Positions 16,688-25,483 are shown, numbered from the stretch's first letter. The stretch is 59,982 bases of DNA from Halomonadaceae bacterium T82-2 (GCA_001577635.1 LSBP01000019.1:1-59982), one strand, 5' to 3'. Program-made: numbers and translations. The notes: generated by a model from the sequence alone, not told the origin.

Positions 16688-17593
16688 TCACGGCGGGGGC
16701 GGCACGCGTCCCGGCAGCGTGTCTTCAAGGTAGGCGATAAAGGCGTGCAGCCGCGCGGGCAGATGACGCCGCGGCTCGTAGACGGCGTAGAAATCGGCGT
16801 CGACGCCCTGCCACTCGGGCAGCAGCGGGCGCAGCCGGCCAGCCTCCAGTGCCGGATGGATATCCCACCAGGAGCGCAGCATGATGCCGTGCCCGTCCAG
16901 CGCCAGCCGGGTGATGACCTCGCCGTCGTTGCTGGCCAGCCGGCCACCCACCTTGACCGCCGCCGTCTCGCCGTCGCGATCGAACCGCCACAGGGCATAA
17001 TCGCTGTCGTTCTCGCGGATCACCAGGCAGGCGTGGCCGGCCAGATCCTGCGGGCAACGCAGCGGCGGCATGGCCGCCACGTATGCCGGCGAGGCGCAGA
17101 GAATGCGCCGGTTGGCCAGCACCCGACGCGCCACCAGTCTCGAGTCCGGCGGCCGACCCACGCGAATGCCCACGTCGAAGCCGTGATCGGCCAGATTGAG
17201 CGGAAAGTTGGTCAGCTCGAGCAGCATCTCGAGACGCGGATGTTCGGCGGTGAAGCGCGACACCAGCGGCGCGATGTGGCGACGACCGAAACCGAAGGTG
17301 GCGTTGATTCGCAACCGCCCGGTCAGGGCGCTGTGGCGATCGTGCAGATCGCTCTCCAGCGCCTGCAGCTCCTCGAGGATCGCCGTGCCACGCCGGCAGT
17401 ACAGCTCCCCCTCCGGCGTCAGGGTCAGCCGCCGGGTGGTGCGATGGGCCAGCGGCACGCCCAGGCGCGTCTCGAGCTGCATCAACCGCCGGCTGACCGC
17501 CGACAGTGACAGCCCCAGCTCCCGCGCGGTCGCGGTGAGGCTGCCGCACTGGGCCAGGCGCCGGAAGAAGGCCAGATCGTTGAGGGTGTCCAC
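16688..17593 (-). CDS. dmlR: LysR-family regulator (DmlR-like)
   Basis: A 301-residue LysR regulator with a standard N-terminal helix-turn-helix (SLTATARELGLSLSAVSRRL, about residues 18-37) and a periplasmic-binding-protein-like effector domain. GTG 17593 is preferred over GTG 17611 because GGAGAG lies about eight bases upstream. It is divergent from a D-malate/tartrate dehydrogenase gene, the same arrangement as dmlR-dmlA in Escherichia coli, where DmlR activates dmlA in response to D-malate. A GCAAG-N5-CTTGC box lies in the shared promoter region. The name rests on family resemblance plus position. Confidence 0.8.
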   Translation of the reverse strand: MDTLNDLAFFRRLAQCGSLTATARELGLSLSAVSRRLMQLETRLGVPLAHRTTRRLTLTPEGELYCRRGTAILEELQALESDLHDRHSALTGRLRINATFGFGRRHIAPLVSRFTAEHPRLEMLLELTNFPLNLADHGFDVGIRVGRPPDSRLVARRVLANRRILCASPAYVAAMPPLRCPQDLAGHACLVIRENDSDYALWRFDRDGETAAVKVGGRLASNDGEVITRLALDGHGIMLRSWWDIHPALEAGRLRPLLPEWQGVDADFYAVYEPRRHLPARLHAFIAYLEDTLPGRVPPPP

Positions 17594-17614
17594 GGCACGA
17601 CTCTCCACCACAGC

Positions 17615-17629
17615 GCAAGAATGCCTTGC
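17615..17629. promoter_or_regulatory. LysR-type inverted repeat between dmlR and dmlA
   Basis: GCAAG-AATGC-CTTGC is a perfect 5-bp inverted repeat with a five-base spacer, fitting the LysR T-N11-A type layout. It lies 21 bases upstream of the dmlR start and 85 bases upstream of dmlA, a suitable site for autoregulation and activation. Confidence 0.5.
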
Positions 17630-17713
17630 ACGATACCCTGATTATCCGGCGATCGCGAAGCGCTACACTGCAGCCACGCCCCTATCGCAAGCCCCCGAGA
17701 AGAGGAGAACCGC

Positions 17714-18790
17714 ATGAGTCACAAGATCGCCGTCATGGCCGGCGACGGCATCGGCACCGAGGTCATGCCCGAGGGCATCCGCGTCCTCGAGGCCGCGGCC
17801 GAGCGCTTCGGCATCGCACTGGACTTCACCCACTTCGACTTCGCCAGCTGCGACTATTACCTCGAGCACGGCCGGATGCTGCCCGAGGACTGGCGCGAGA
17901 CCCTCGAGCCCTTCGACGCGCTGTTCTACGGCGCGGTCGGCTGGCCCGACAAGGTGCCCGACCACATTTCCCTGTGGGGCTCGCTGCTGCAGTTCCGCCG
18001 GGTCTTCGACCAGTACATCAACCTGCGTCCCTGCCGCTCGATGCCCGGCATCAAGAGCCCGCTGGCCGGCCGCGCGCCGGGCGACATCGACTTCTACGTG
18101 GTCCGCGAGAACACCGAGGGCGAGTATTCGAGCATCGGCGGCAAGATGTTCGAGGGTACCGATCGCGAAGTGGTCGTCCAGGAAACCGTGATGACGCGCA
18201 CCGGCGTCGACCGGGTGCTCAAGTACGCCTTCGAGCTGGCCGCGAAGCGCCCGCGCCGCAAGCTGACCTCGGCGACCAAGTCCAACGGCATCTCGATCAC
18301 CATGCCCTACTGGGACGAGCGTGTTCAGGCCATGGCCGAAGGCTATCCCGACGTCACCGTGGACAAGTTCCACATCGATATCCTGACCGCCAACTTCGTG
18401 CTCCATCCCGACTGGTTCGACGTGGTGGTTGGCAGCAACCTGTTCGGCGACATCCTTTCCGATCTGGGCCCGGCCTGCACCGGCACCATCGGCGTGGCGC
18501 CCTCGGCCAACATCAACCCGGAGGGGCGCTTCCCGAGCCTGTTCGAGCCGGTTCACGGCAGTGCCCCGGACATTGCCGGCAAGGGCATCGCCAACCCCAT
18601 CGGTCAGATCTGGAGCGGCGCGATGATGCTCGATCACCTGGGTCACGAGGACGCCGGCAAGGCGATCGTCGACGCCATCGAGGCGGTGCTCGCCCGTGGC
18701 GACGAGGCAATCCTCACGCCCGACCTGCAGGGCCGTGGCACCACCGGGGAACTCGGCCGGGTGATCGCCGAGCACGTGGCGGCCGGCTAG
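17714..18790 (+). CDS. dmlA: D-malate / tartrate dehydrogenase
   Basis: A 358-residue member of the beta-decarboxylating dehydrogenase family, near the typical 360. The N-terminus KIAVMAGDGIGTEVMPEG is the family start. The metal- and substrate-binding region includes the conserved arginines and the VVVGSNLFGDILSDLG aspartates. GSAPDIAGKGIANPIG is the NAD-binding segment. Known members convert D-malate to pyruvate and CO2, and also act on tartrate and isopropylmalate analogues. ATG 17714 follows GAGGAG. The neighbouring DmlR-like regulator supports D-malate as substrate. Isopropylmalate dehydrogenase is less likely because no leu genes are nearby. Confidence 0.88.
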   Translation: MSHKIAVMAGDGIGTEVMPEGIRVLEAAAERFGIALDFTHFDFASCDYYLEHGRMLPEDWRETLEPFDALFYGAVGWPDKVPDHISLWGSLLQFRRVFDQYINLRPCRSMPGIKSPLAGRAPGDIDFYVVRENTEGEYSSIGGKMFEGTDREVVVQETVMTRTGVDRVLKYAFELAAKRPRRKLTSATKSNGISITMPYWDERVQAMAEGYPDVTVDKFHIDILTANFVLHPDWFDVVVGSNLFGDILSDLGPACTGTIGVAPSANINPEGRFPSLFEPVHGSAPDIAGKGIANPIGQIWSGAMMLDHLGHEDAGKAIVDAIEAVLARGDEAILTPDLQGRGTTGELGRVIAEHVAAG

Positions 18791-18913
18791 GACGGCACCC
18801 CGGCGCGGCCGGCCAGGACGACGTCGGCCGCGCGACCCGCTACGCTTCAGGGGCGGCGCCGCCGAGGCGCCGCACAAGGACGCGCTTTCACAAGCACTCA
18901 CAAGGAGATCACC

Positions 18914-19351
18914 GTGACCCTGTTCGACGCCCTGCGCGAGGACCATCAGACCCAGCGCACCCTGCTCGACCTTCTGATCAAGACCGAGGGCGCCAGCGAC
19001 GGCCGCGACGCGCTGTTCCACAAGGCCAAGGCGGCCCTGCAGCGGCACGCCGCCGCCGAGGAGCGCGCGCTCTACATTCCGATGATGGAACACGACCTGA
19101 CCCAGGAGAAGGCGCGCCACAGCGTGGCCGAGCACCACGAGATCGACGCGCTGCTCGAGACGCTGGAAGAAACCAGCTACAGCTCGCCGGGGTGGCTCGC
19201 CCACGCCCGCAAGCTCCAGGAGCAGGTCACCCACCATCTCGACGAGGAAGAGCAGGAAGTCTTCCAGCTGGCGGGCCGCGCCCTGAGCGACGACCAGAAG
19301 CACCGCCTGGCCGACACCTACCGCGAGGCCATGGCCGCACAGCGCAACTGA
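18914..19351 (+). CDS. hemerythrin HHE-domain protein
   Basis: A 145-residue four-helix-bundle protein. The expected di-iron ligands are spread over the helices: His in REDHQTQ, His with Glu in RHAAAEERALY, His in EHHEIDALLE, and His with Glu in THHLDEEEQEVF. The order and spacing match the HHE family. Such proteins bind oxygen or nitric oxide or protect iron centres in the cytosol. AAGGAG lies just upstream of the GTG start at 18914. It is followed by a strong terminator and appears to be a single-gene unit. Confidence 0.85.
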   Translation: MTLFDALREDHQTQRTLLDLLIKTEGASDGRDALFHKAKAALQRHAAAEERALYIPMMEHDLTQEKARHSVAEHHEIDALLETLEETSYSSPGWLAHARKLQEQVTHHLDEEEQEVFQLAGRALSDDQKHRLADTYREAMAAQRN

Positions 19352-19396
19352 CACTCTTCTCGCCACCCCCGCACCCCGGCATCCATCGCTTACCCC

Positions 19397-19430
19397 GCGA
19401 GCCGCGCTGCGGCTCGCCCCGCAACTTTTT
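19397..19430 (+). terminator. rho-independent terminator after the hemerythrin gene
   Basis: GCGAGCCGC-GCT-GCGGCTCGC is a perfect 9-bp stem with a three-base loop; TTTTT follows eight bases later (19426-19430). It lies between the hemerythrin and lipocalin genes. Confidence 0.6.
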
Positions 19431-19488
19431 GCCCGTGGCAGCGTCACAGCAGGGGACGAGCCCCTTGCACCGATCAGGACGATGCCCG

Positions 19489-20070
19489 ATGTCGACCCGA
19501 CTTCCCCATTTCCCGCGCCTGACCTGGCTGGCCCCGTTCTCGCTGCTGGCCGGCTGCACCGGCCTCCCCGAAGGCACCGAACCGGTACGCGACTTTCAGC
19601 TGACGCCCTACCTCGGCCAGTGGTACGAGATCGCCCGCCTGCCCCACCGCTTCGAGGAAGGGCTGGACTGCGTCACGGCGACCTACGAACGTCGCGAGGA
19701 CGGCGGCATTCGCGTGGTCAACCGCGGTTACGACCGGCTGAGCGGCGAGTGGGACGAAGCCGAGGGCAGGGCCTACTTCATCGACCAGGCCAACGTCGGA
19801 CGCCTCAAGGTCAGCTTTTTCGGCCCCTTCTACGGCGGCTACAACGTGCTCGAGCTCGACGACGACTATCGTCACGCGCTCGTCGCCGGCCCCGACCGCG
19901 ACTACCTATGGATTCTCGCTCGCCGGCCGCAGCTCGACGAAGCCACCTACCGGGCCCTGGTCCAGCGCGCCGACGAACTGGGCTTTCCGGTCGACGCGCT
20001 GATCCGCGTACCCCAGGACCCGGCTCATTGCCCGCCGACGCCGGGGGACGACACCGCCGGAACGACATAG
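19489..20070 (+). CDS. blc: outer-membrane lipocalin lipoprotein (Blc-like)
   Basis: A 193-residue protein with a lipoprotein signal ending in the lipobox LLAGC (Cys23). The lipocalin barrel shows the conserved GQWYEIARLPHRFE motif at about residues 43-56, the VNRGYD motif, and a YLWILARRP strand matching the third conserved region. Bacterial Blc proteins sit in the outer membrane and bind lysophospholipids or fatty acids, often under stress. ATG 19489 gives an intact signal peptide; an AGGAC site is upstream. The C-terminus extends about 20 residues beyond the barrel with a Pro/Asp-rich tail. Single gene after a terminator. Confidence 0.9.
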   Translation: MSTRLPHFPRLTWLAPFSLLAGCTGLPEGTEPVRDFQLTPYLGQWYEIARLPHRFEEGLDCVTATYERREDGGIRVVNRGYDRLSGEWDEAEGRAYFIDQANVGRLKVSFFGPFYGGYNVLELDDDYRHALVAGPDRDYLWILARRPQLDEATYRALVQRADELGFPVDALIRVPQDPAHCPPTPGDDTAGTT

Positions 20071-20271
20071 CCTCCTTTTCGGTCCGCCTGGCCCGCGCAG
20101 AGCGGTTTTCATTATCTCACCCGCCATTTTCATCAGCCCGACGTGGACCCTTGCCGACGACCGGACGCCCCTCGATGGTAAGGGCATCGCGACGGCTAAT
20201 CGGGTATTCGCCCAGCTACTGCACGCCCGCCGCCAATCGCCACCCGACACAACAACAGGCAGACGCTCGCC

Positions 20272-21099
20272 ATGATGACTCTCGATTCCTTCTTCGCCCG
20301 GCTGTGGGACGACTACACCGCCATGACCCCGCAGGCGCAGCGCATCCACGACGCCTTCATCGACGCGGGCGAGACCATCGTCAACGACCACGTCGCCTTC
20401 CGTACCTTCGATCGCGGGCCGATCACCCTGGCCGACCTGGAACCCCATCTGCTCGCGCTGGGCTACACCCGCCTCGAGCCCTACGACTTCCCGGCCAAGA
20501 AGCTGCGCGCCTACGGCTACCTGCCCCCGGACGAGAACCAGCCGCGGGTGTTCCTCTCCGAGCTCAAGTGCGACGAACTCTCGACCACCGCGCAGCGGAT
20601 CATCGACGGCCTGGTCGCGCAGATCGACCCCGCCCGAGTCGCCACCCCCGAAGTGCTGTGGGCCGGTCGCCTGTGGGAGGCGCCCAGCTTCGAGGAGTAC
20701 CAGACCCTGATGGCGGAGAGCGAATACGCCGCCTGGCTGTCGATCATCGGCCTGCGCGCCAATCACTTCACCATCAGCATCAATCACTTCCGGACCTTCG
20801 ACAGCGTCGAGAAGGTGCTCGCCAAGGTCGAGTCGCTGGGGCTGGGCATCAACGCATCCGGCGGGCGCGTGAAGGGGTCCCCCGAGGTGCTGCTGGAACA
20901 GGGCTCGACACTCGCCGACCGCGCCGCGTTCACCTTCGCCAGCGGCCAGGTGGAGGAGATTCCCACCTGCTACTACGAGTTCGCCCGACGCTACCGCGAC
21001 GCGGACGGCAAGCTGTATCAGGGCTTCGTCGCCGCCAGCGCCGACAAGATCTTCGAGTCCACCGACATCCGTACCCGGGGCGAGCACCATGCTGGGTGA
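20272..21099 (+). CDS. DUF1338 protein (2-oxoadipate dioxygenase/HglS-like family)
   Basis: A 275-residue protein of the DUF1338 superfamily. It shows NDHVAFRTFD near residue 38-47, whose His would be a metal ligand, and further conserved His residues in LRANHFTISINHF. Larger relatives (HglS/YdcJ) are Fe(II) enzymes that convert 2-oxoadipate to 2-hydroxyglutarate in lysine breakdown. This compact version is shorter than HglS and its substrate is not established. The start may be ATG 20272 or 20275. Its last 11 bases overlap the start of astE, so the two genes are translationally coupled, which hints at a link to amino acid catabolism. Confidence 0.75.
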   Translation: MMTLDSFFARLWDDYTAMTPQAQRIHDAFIDAGETIVNDHVAFRTFDRGPITLADLEPHLLALGYTRLEPYDFPAKKLRAYGYLPPDENQPRVFLSELKCDELSTTAQRIIDGLVAQIDPARVATPEVLWAGRLWEAPSFEEYQTLMAESEYAAWLSIIGLRANHFTISINHFRTFDSVEKVLAKVESLGLGINASGGRVKGSPEVLLEQGSTLADRAAFTFASGQVEEIPTCYYEFARRYRDADGKLYQGFVAASADKIFESTDIRTRGEHHAG

Positions 21100-22081
21100 C
21101 TGGCTGAGCCTGACCCTCGACGGCGACGTGCCCGGCGAGCGGGAGGGCTGGCTGCCCTTCGGCCACTACGTGATGCACGGCCCGGGCATCCTCGAGCTGC
21201 GCCCCGCCGCCTGCCAGGCCAGCGCCCGCAGCGTGGTGCTCTCCGCCGGCATCCACGGTAACGAGACCGCCCCCATCGAGCTGGTCGGCGAGCTGCTGGC
21301 CCGCCTCGAGAGCGGCCTGCTGCGCCTCGGCGCCCCGACCCTGATCCTGCTCGGCAACCTGGCGGCGATCCGCGCCGGGCAGCGCTTCTGCGACACCAAC
21401 CTCAACCGGCTGCTCCGGCGCGACACGCCGCTGCCCGAGCATGACGAGGGCCGCCGCGCCGCCACGCTGATGGCGGCGGTCGACGCCTTCTTCGCCCGGC
21501 ACGACCGGCCGCCCCTGCATTACGATCTGCACACCGCGATCCGCGACAGCCGCTACCCGCGCTTCGCCGTCGAGCCGTTCGACGAGTCGGCCACGACCGA
21601 TTCGGAGCAATGGCGCTGGCTGGCCGCGGCGGACATTCAGGCGGTGCTGCACCAGCATCGTCACAGCTGGACCTTCTCGCACTATTCCCGGCACTATCAT
21701 GGCGCCCAGGCGTTCACCCTGGAGCTCGGCAGGGCCCAGCCCTTCGGGGCCAACGACCTGAGCGCACTGCGCCCCATGCAGGCCCTGCTCGAGGCGCTCG
21801 TCGAGGGCCGCGAGCCCCCCGGCGCGCCGCCGCAGCGCCTGGCCTTCTTCCGCGTCGCCCGCGAGCTGATGCGCGAGAGCGAGGCCTTTCGGCTGTGCTT
21901 TCCCGACGACACGCCCAACTTCACCGAGTTCGCGGTGGGCACGAAACTCGCCGAGGACGCCGCGGCCGGCGACTGCGTGGTCGAGGACTCGCCCCTGGCG
22001 GTGGTGTTCCCCAACGCCGAGGTCGAGCTCGGCGCCCGAGCCGCCCTGCTGGTGCGCTCGGCCCCGCCGCCGGACGCGTGA
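21089..22081 (+). CDS. astE: succinylglutamate desuccinylase
   Basis: A 330-residue zinc carboxypeptidase-like enzyme. The metal site is visible as His-x2-Glu in GIHGNETAP (about 55-63), with a third ligand His in HYDLHTAIRDSRYPRF. The catalytic Glu lies in TLELGRAQPFG. This is the last enzyme of the arginine succinyltransferase pathway, releasing glutamate and succinate from succinylglutamate in the cytosol. The other ast genes are not in the window. The gene overlaps the DUF1338 gene by 11 bases. The amino acid importer 240 bases downstream may feed arginine to the same pathway. Confidence 0.9.
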   Translation: MLGDWLSLTLDGDVPGEREGWLPFGHYVMHGPGILELRPAACQASARSVVLSAGIHGNETAPIELVGELLARLESGLLRLGAPTLILLGNLAAIRAGQRFCDTNLNRLLRRDTPLPEHDEGRRAATLMAAVDAFFARHDRPPLHYDLHTAIRDSRYPRFAVEPFDESATTDSEQWRWLAAADIQAVLHQHRHSWTFSHYSRHYHGAQAFTLELGRAQPFGANDLSALRPMQALLEALVEGREPPGAPPQRLAFFRVARELMRESEAFRLCFPDDTPNFTEFAVGTKLAEDAAAGDCVVEDSPLAVVFPNAEVELGARAALLVRSAPPPDA

Positions 22082-22322
22082 CCCGCGATTTCGCCAGCCA
22101 GGCGCCCGGTGAACCACAAGATATGACACGCGACAACAACAAGTCAGAGGTTTCTTTCGATGCACTGCCTTTCAACGATCGACCAAAGTCGAACACTCCG
22201 GGATAAAAAGGGTTCTCGTTCGTGCCTCGGCGCCTGTTAAAATCGCTGCTTTTTTCGCGCCAGCACGCCAACCACGTTCGCATGCCGCCCCGCGCGGCGA
22301 GACCCGTCACTGGAGCCCGACC

Positions 22323-23093
22323 ATGGCCGAAACACCCCTCCCTCTCGAAGTGCGCAATCTCAAGAAGCGCTTCGGCGACAACGAGGTCCTCAAGGGCCTG
22401 TCCCTCGAAGCCCGCCAGGGCGACGTGATTTCCCTGATCGGCGCGTCCGGGTCCGGCAAGAGCACCTTCCTGCGCTGCATGAACCTGCTCGAGCTGCCCG
22501 ACGAGGGCGACCTGATCGTCCACGGCGAGTCGATCCGCTTCAAGCAGACGCGCCGCGGCCGCGAGCCGGCCGACTGGAAGCAGGTCGAGCGCATCCGCGC
22601 CAAGCTGTCGATGGTCTTCCAGAGCTTCAACCTGTGGGCGCACATGACGCTGCTCGAGAACGTCATCGAGGCGCCGGTCCACGTGCTCGGCAAGCCGAAG
22701 AAGGAGGCCGTCGACCACGCTCGCTCCCTGCTCGAGCGGGTCGGGCTGGCCGAGCGCGCCGACTACTACCCCGCCCAGCTGTCCGGCGGCCAGCAGCAGC
22801 GCGGTGCCATCGCCCGGGCCCTGGCCATGGAGCCGGAGGTCATGCTGTTCGACGAGCCCACCTCGGCGCTCGACCCGGAGCTGGTCGGCGACGTGCTCAA
22901 GGTGATGCGCGATCTGGCCGACGAGGGCCGCACGATGATCGTGGTGACCCACGAGATGGGCTTCGCCCGCGACGTCTCGAGCCAGGTGATCTACCTGCAC
23001 CAGGGGCAGGTCGAGGAAGCCGGCCCGCCCGATCAGGTGCTGGGCAACCCGCGCTCGGAACGGCTCAAGCAGTTCCTGGCTCCCAAGTTCTGA
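22323..23093 (+). CDS. polar amino acid ABC importer, ATPase subunit (HisP/AotP-like)
   Basis: A 256-residue ABC ATPase of the polar amino acid type. Walker A GASGSGKST is at about residues 40-48. The Q-loop lies in MVFQSFNLW, the signature is LSGGQQQR, Walker B is VMLFDEPTSALD, and the switch histidine lies in VVTHEMGF. The family pattern (basic insert RFKQTRRGREP before the Q-loop) is shared with HisP and AotP. It powers uptake through the two permeases that follow. The start overlaps no other gene. It is the first gene of a four-gene operon; a TGTTAAAAT element about 80 bases upstream may be part of its promoter. Confidence 0.92.
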   Translation: MAETPLPLEVRNLKKRFGDNEVLKGLSLEARQGDVISLIGASGSGKSTFLRCMNLLELPDEGDLIVHGESIRFKQTRRGREPADWKQVERIRAKLSMVFQSFNLWAHMTLLENVIEAPVHVLGKPKKEAVDHARSLLERVGLAERADYYPAQLSGGQQQRGAIARALAMEPEVMLFDEPTSALDPELVGDVLKVMRDLADEGRTMIVVTHEMGFARDVSSQVIYLHQGQVEEAGPPDQVLGNPRSERLKQFLAPKF

Positions 23094-23112
23094 GCCGGCA
23101 GGAGGAAACCAC

Positions 23113-23814
23113 ATGATCGACCTGCAGGGTTACGGCCCCCGCCTGCTTCAGGGCGCCTGGGTGACCATCGAGCTGGGCCTTCTGTCGCTGCTGCTCTCCA
23201 TCATCCTCGGCCTGCTCACGGCCACCGCCAAGATGTCGCGCAGCTGGATCGCCCATCGGCTGGGCACGCTCTACACCACGCTGATCCGCGGCGTGCCGGA
23301 TCTGGTGCTGATGATGCTGCTGTTCTTCGGCGGCCAGATCGGCGTCAACATGATCACCGACTGGCTCTACTACCAGTTCGACATCGACATCTTCATCAAC
23401 ATCAACGAGTTCGTCGCCGGCGTGGTGACCATCGGCCTGATCTTCGGCGCCTACATGGGCGAGACCTTCCGCGGCGCCTTCCTGGCCGTGGACAGCGGCC
23501 AGATCGAGGCAGCCCGAGCCTACGGCATGTCCGAGTCGCTGATGTTCCGGCGCGTCCGCTTCCCGCAGATGATGCGCCACGCCCTGCCGGGGCTGTCCAA
23601 CAACTGGATGGTGCTGCTCAAGACCACCGCGCTGGTCTCGGTGATCGGCCTGACCGACATGGTCCGCGTCGCCGAGGAAGCCACCAAGGCCACCCATGAG
23701 CCCTTCACCTTCCTGATCCCGGTGGCGGTGATCTACCTGCTGATCGCCAGCGTCTCGGAGTGGGGCTTCGCGCGGCTGCAGAAACGCTACAACGTCGGCT
23801 TCGGGGAGTCGTGA
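23113..23814 (+). CDS. polar amino acid ABC importer, permease 1 (HisQ/AotQ-like)
   Basis: A 233-residue inner-membrane permease with about five helices. The EAA loop (EAARAYGMSESLMFRRVRFPQMMRHALPG, conserved Glu-Ala-Ala start and distal Gly) contacts the ATPase. The RGVPDLVLMMLLFFGGQ segment is typical of HisQ-type subunits. GCAGGAGGAAACC gives a clear ribosome site eight bases before the ATG. The stop codon overlaps a GTG that could start the next permease. The partner permease gene is immediately downstream. Confidence 0.9.
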   Translation: MIDLQGYGPRLLQGAWVTIELGLLSLLLSIILGLLTATAKMSRSWIAHRLGTLYTTLIRGVPDLVLMMLLFFGGQIGVNMITDWLYYQFDIDIFININEFVAGVVTIGLIFGAYMGETFRGAFLAVDSGQIEAARAYGMSESLMFRRVRFPQMMRHALPGLSNNWMVLLKTTALVSVIGLTDMVRVAEEATKATHEPFTFLIPVAVIYLLIASVSEWGFARLQKRYNVGFGES

Positions 23815-23816
23815 AC

Positions 23817-24545
23817 ATGGAACAGCTCAACGCCTGGTTCACCCGGCTGCTGGCCGACAACGAGATCTTCACCGCCCAGACCATCGGCTACTACGCCCAT
23901 GGCCTGGCCAACACCGCGCAACTGGTGCTGCTGTCGCTGCTGATCGGCCTGATGCTCGCCGTGCCGCTGGCCATCGGCCGCAGCTCCTCCCGCCCGTGGG
24001 TGAAGTGGCCGATCTTCCTCTACACCTACGTGTTCCGCGGCACGCCGCTGCTGATCCAGCTCTACATCATCTACTACGGCGTGGTGTTCGTGGACGGCAT
24101 CCAGGACACCTGGCTGTGGCTGATCCTCGAGAAGCCCTTCTACCCGGCGCTGATCGCCTTCACGCTGAATACCGCCGCCTACACCACCGAGATATTCCGC
24201 GGCGCGATCAAGGCCACGCCGAAGGGCGAGATCGAGGCGGCCCGGGCCTACGGCATGTCTCAGGCCAAGATGCTGCGGCGGATCGTGCTGCCCAGCGCCT
24301 TCCGTCGCGCACTGCCGGCCTACGGCAACGAGGTGATCTTCATGCTGCACGCCAGCGCGATCGCCAGCGTGGTGACGATCATGGACCTCACCGGCGCGGC
24401 CCGCTTCGTCTATGCGCGTTTCTACGCGCCCTTCGATGCCTTCCTGTTCGTCGCGGCGATCTACCTGTGCCTGACCTTCGGCATCCTCTACCTGTTCCGC
24501 TATCTGGAGAAACGACTGCTGGCCCACCTCAAGCCGCAGACCTGA
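23817..24545 (+). CDS. polar amino acid ABC importer, permease 2 (HisM/AotM-like)
   Basis: A 242-residue inner-membrane permease with about five helices. It has the HisM-type motif RGTPLLIQLYIIYYG and an EAA loop (EAARAYGMSQAKMLRRIVLP). ATG 23817 lies two bases after the preceding stop; GTG 23811, overlapping that stop, is an alternative two codons longer. It pairs with the HisQ-like subunit to form the membrane channel. The binding-protein gene follows after 134 bases, an unusually large gap that may hold a separate promoter or a processing site. Confidence 0.9.
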   Translation: MEQLNAWFTRLLADNEIFTAQTIGYYAHGLANTAQLVLLSLLIGLMLAVPLAIGRSSSRPWVKWPIFLYTYVFRGTPLLIQLYIIYYGVVFVDGIQDTWLWLILEKPFYPALIAFTLNTAAYTTEIFRGAIKATPKGEIEAARAYGMSQAKMLRRIVLPSAFRRALPAYGNEVIFMLHASAIASVVTIMDLTGAARFVYARFYAPFDAFLFVAAIYLCLTFGILYLFRYLEKRLLAHLKPQT

Positions 24546-24679
24546 GCCGGCGTCAAACGAGCGTTGGAAAACTGTCGGCCCACGCCGCTTTTCCGACTTC
24601 CGGCCGATGCCCGGGTGCGCTACCGTGTCCGGGTCATCGACCACGGTCGATCAATACAAGAAACTGGGGGATTCGTTTC

Positions 24680-25450
24680 ATGAAAAAACTGCTTACCGTC
24701 TCGCTGCTCAGCGCTGCCGTGCTCGCCGGCACCGCCCAGGCCCGCGACTACGACACCGTGCGCTTCGGCGTCGACGTGCCCTACGAGCCGATGGAATACC
24801 GCCTGCCCAACGGCGACCTGACCGGCTTCGACATCGAGCTGGGCAACGCCCTGTGCGACGAGATCGGCATCGACTGCACCTGGACCGTCCAGGGCTGGGA
24901 CGGCATCATTCCGGGCCTGCTGGCCCGCAAGTACGACGCCATCATGTCCTCGATGACCATCAACGATCAGCGTCGCAAGCAGGTGCTGTTCTCGGATCCG
25001 TACTTCACGCCGCCGTCCGCCTGGTTCGCCCCGGCCGACAGCAAGATCACCGTGCCCTCCAAGCAGACCCTCGAGGGCAAGACCATCGGCGTGCAGCGCG
25101 GCACCCTGCAGGACAACTACGCCACCGACATGTTCGGTGACGTCGCCGATATCAACCGCTACTCCACCGCCGATGACATGGTGCTGGACATGGACGCGGG
25201 CCGCCTGGACATCGTCTTCCTCGACTTCCCGGTGGGCAAGTCCACGCTGCTCGACAGCAACGACGGCGACTACAAGATCGTCGGCAAGATGATCAGCGAG
25301 CCCAAGAAGTACTTCGGCGACGGCTTCGGCATCGCCTTCCGCAAGCGCGACAAGGAACTGGCCGAGAAATTCGACGCCGCCCTCGACACGCTCAAGGAAA
25401 ACGGCACCTACGACAAACTCTACAAGAAGTACTTCGAAACCAAGCAGTGA
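24680..25450 (+). CDS. polar amino acid ABC importer, substrate-binding protein (ArgT/HisJ-like)
   Basis: A 256-residue periplasmic protein with a signal peptide cleaved near AQA-RD (residue 22-23). The family-3 binding-protein fold is evident from VRFGVDVPYEPMEY, GFDIELGNALCDEIG and the YDAIMSSMTIN motif. The domain-closing Arg/Asp region (KQVLFSDPYFTPP) is typical of lysine/arginine/ornithine and histidine binders. The two cysteines (CDEIGIDC) match the small disulfide loop of LAO/HisJ proteins. Arginine, ornithine, lysine or histidine are the likely ligands; the astE neighbourhood favours arginine. GGGGGA precedes the ATG. Confidence 0.9.
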   Translation: MKKLLTVSLLSAAVLAGTAQARDYDTVRFGVDVPYEPMEYRLPNGDLTGFDIELGNALCDEIGIDCTWTVQGWDGIIPGLLARKYDAIMSSMTINDQRRKQVLFSDPYFTPPSAWFAPADSKITVPSKQTLEGKTIGVQRGTLQDNYATDMFGDVADINRYSTADDMVLDMDAGRLDIVFLDFPVGKSTLLDSNDGDYKIVGKMISEPKKYFGDGFGIAFRKRDKELAEKFDAALDTLKENGTYDKLYKKYFETKQ

Positions 25451-25456
25451 CCCCGC

Positions 25457-25483
25457 CGCCCCGGCACCGCGCCGGGGCGTTTT
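25457..25483 (+). terminator. rho-independent terminator of the amino acid importer operon
   Basis: CGCCCCGGC-ACCGC-GCCGGGGCG is a perfect 9-bp stem, seven bases after the binding-protein stop and directly followed by TTTT. It is the clearest terminator in this part of the window. Confidence 0.85.

Noticed and set aside
17663-19447. 594-codon antisense frame across dmlA and the hemerythrin gene
   Set aside because: Low-information His/Val/Gly-rich product that spans two clearly coded genes and their intergenic region.
17626-19480. Long plus-strand frame running from upstream of dmlA into the lipocalin gene
   Set aside because: Arg/Pro/Gly-rich out-of-frame reading across dmlA and the hemerythrin gene. 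Only the last part from 19489 is the real lipocalin.
22123-22206. Small 27-codon frame (MTRDNNKSEVSFDALPF) between astE and the ABC importer
   Set aside because: No good ribosome site and no leader-peptide pattern such as a run of one amino acid. It could be chance.
23817-24680. Possible gene or RNA in the 134-base gap before the binding-protein gene
   Set aside because: Only a short TCGACC-AC-GGTCGA hairpin was seen; there is no riboswitch-like or coding pattern.
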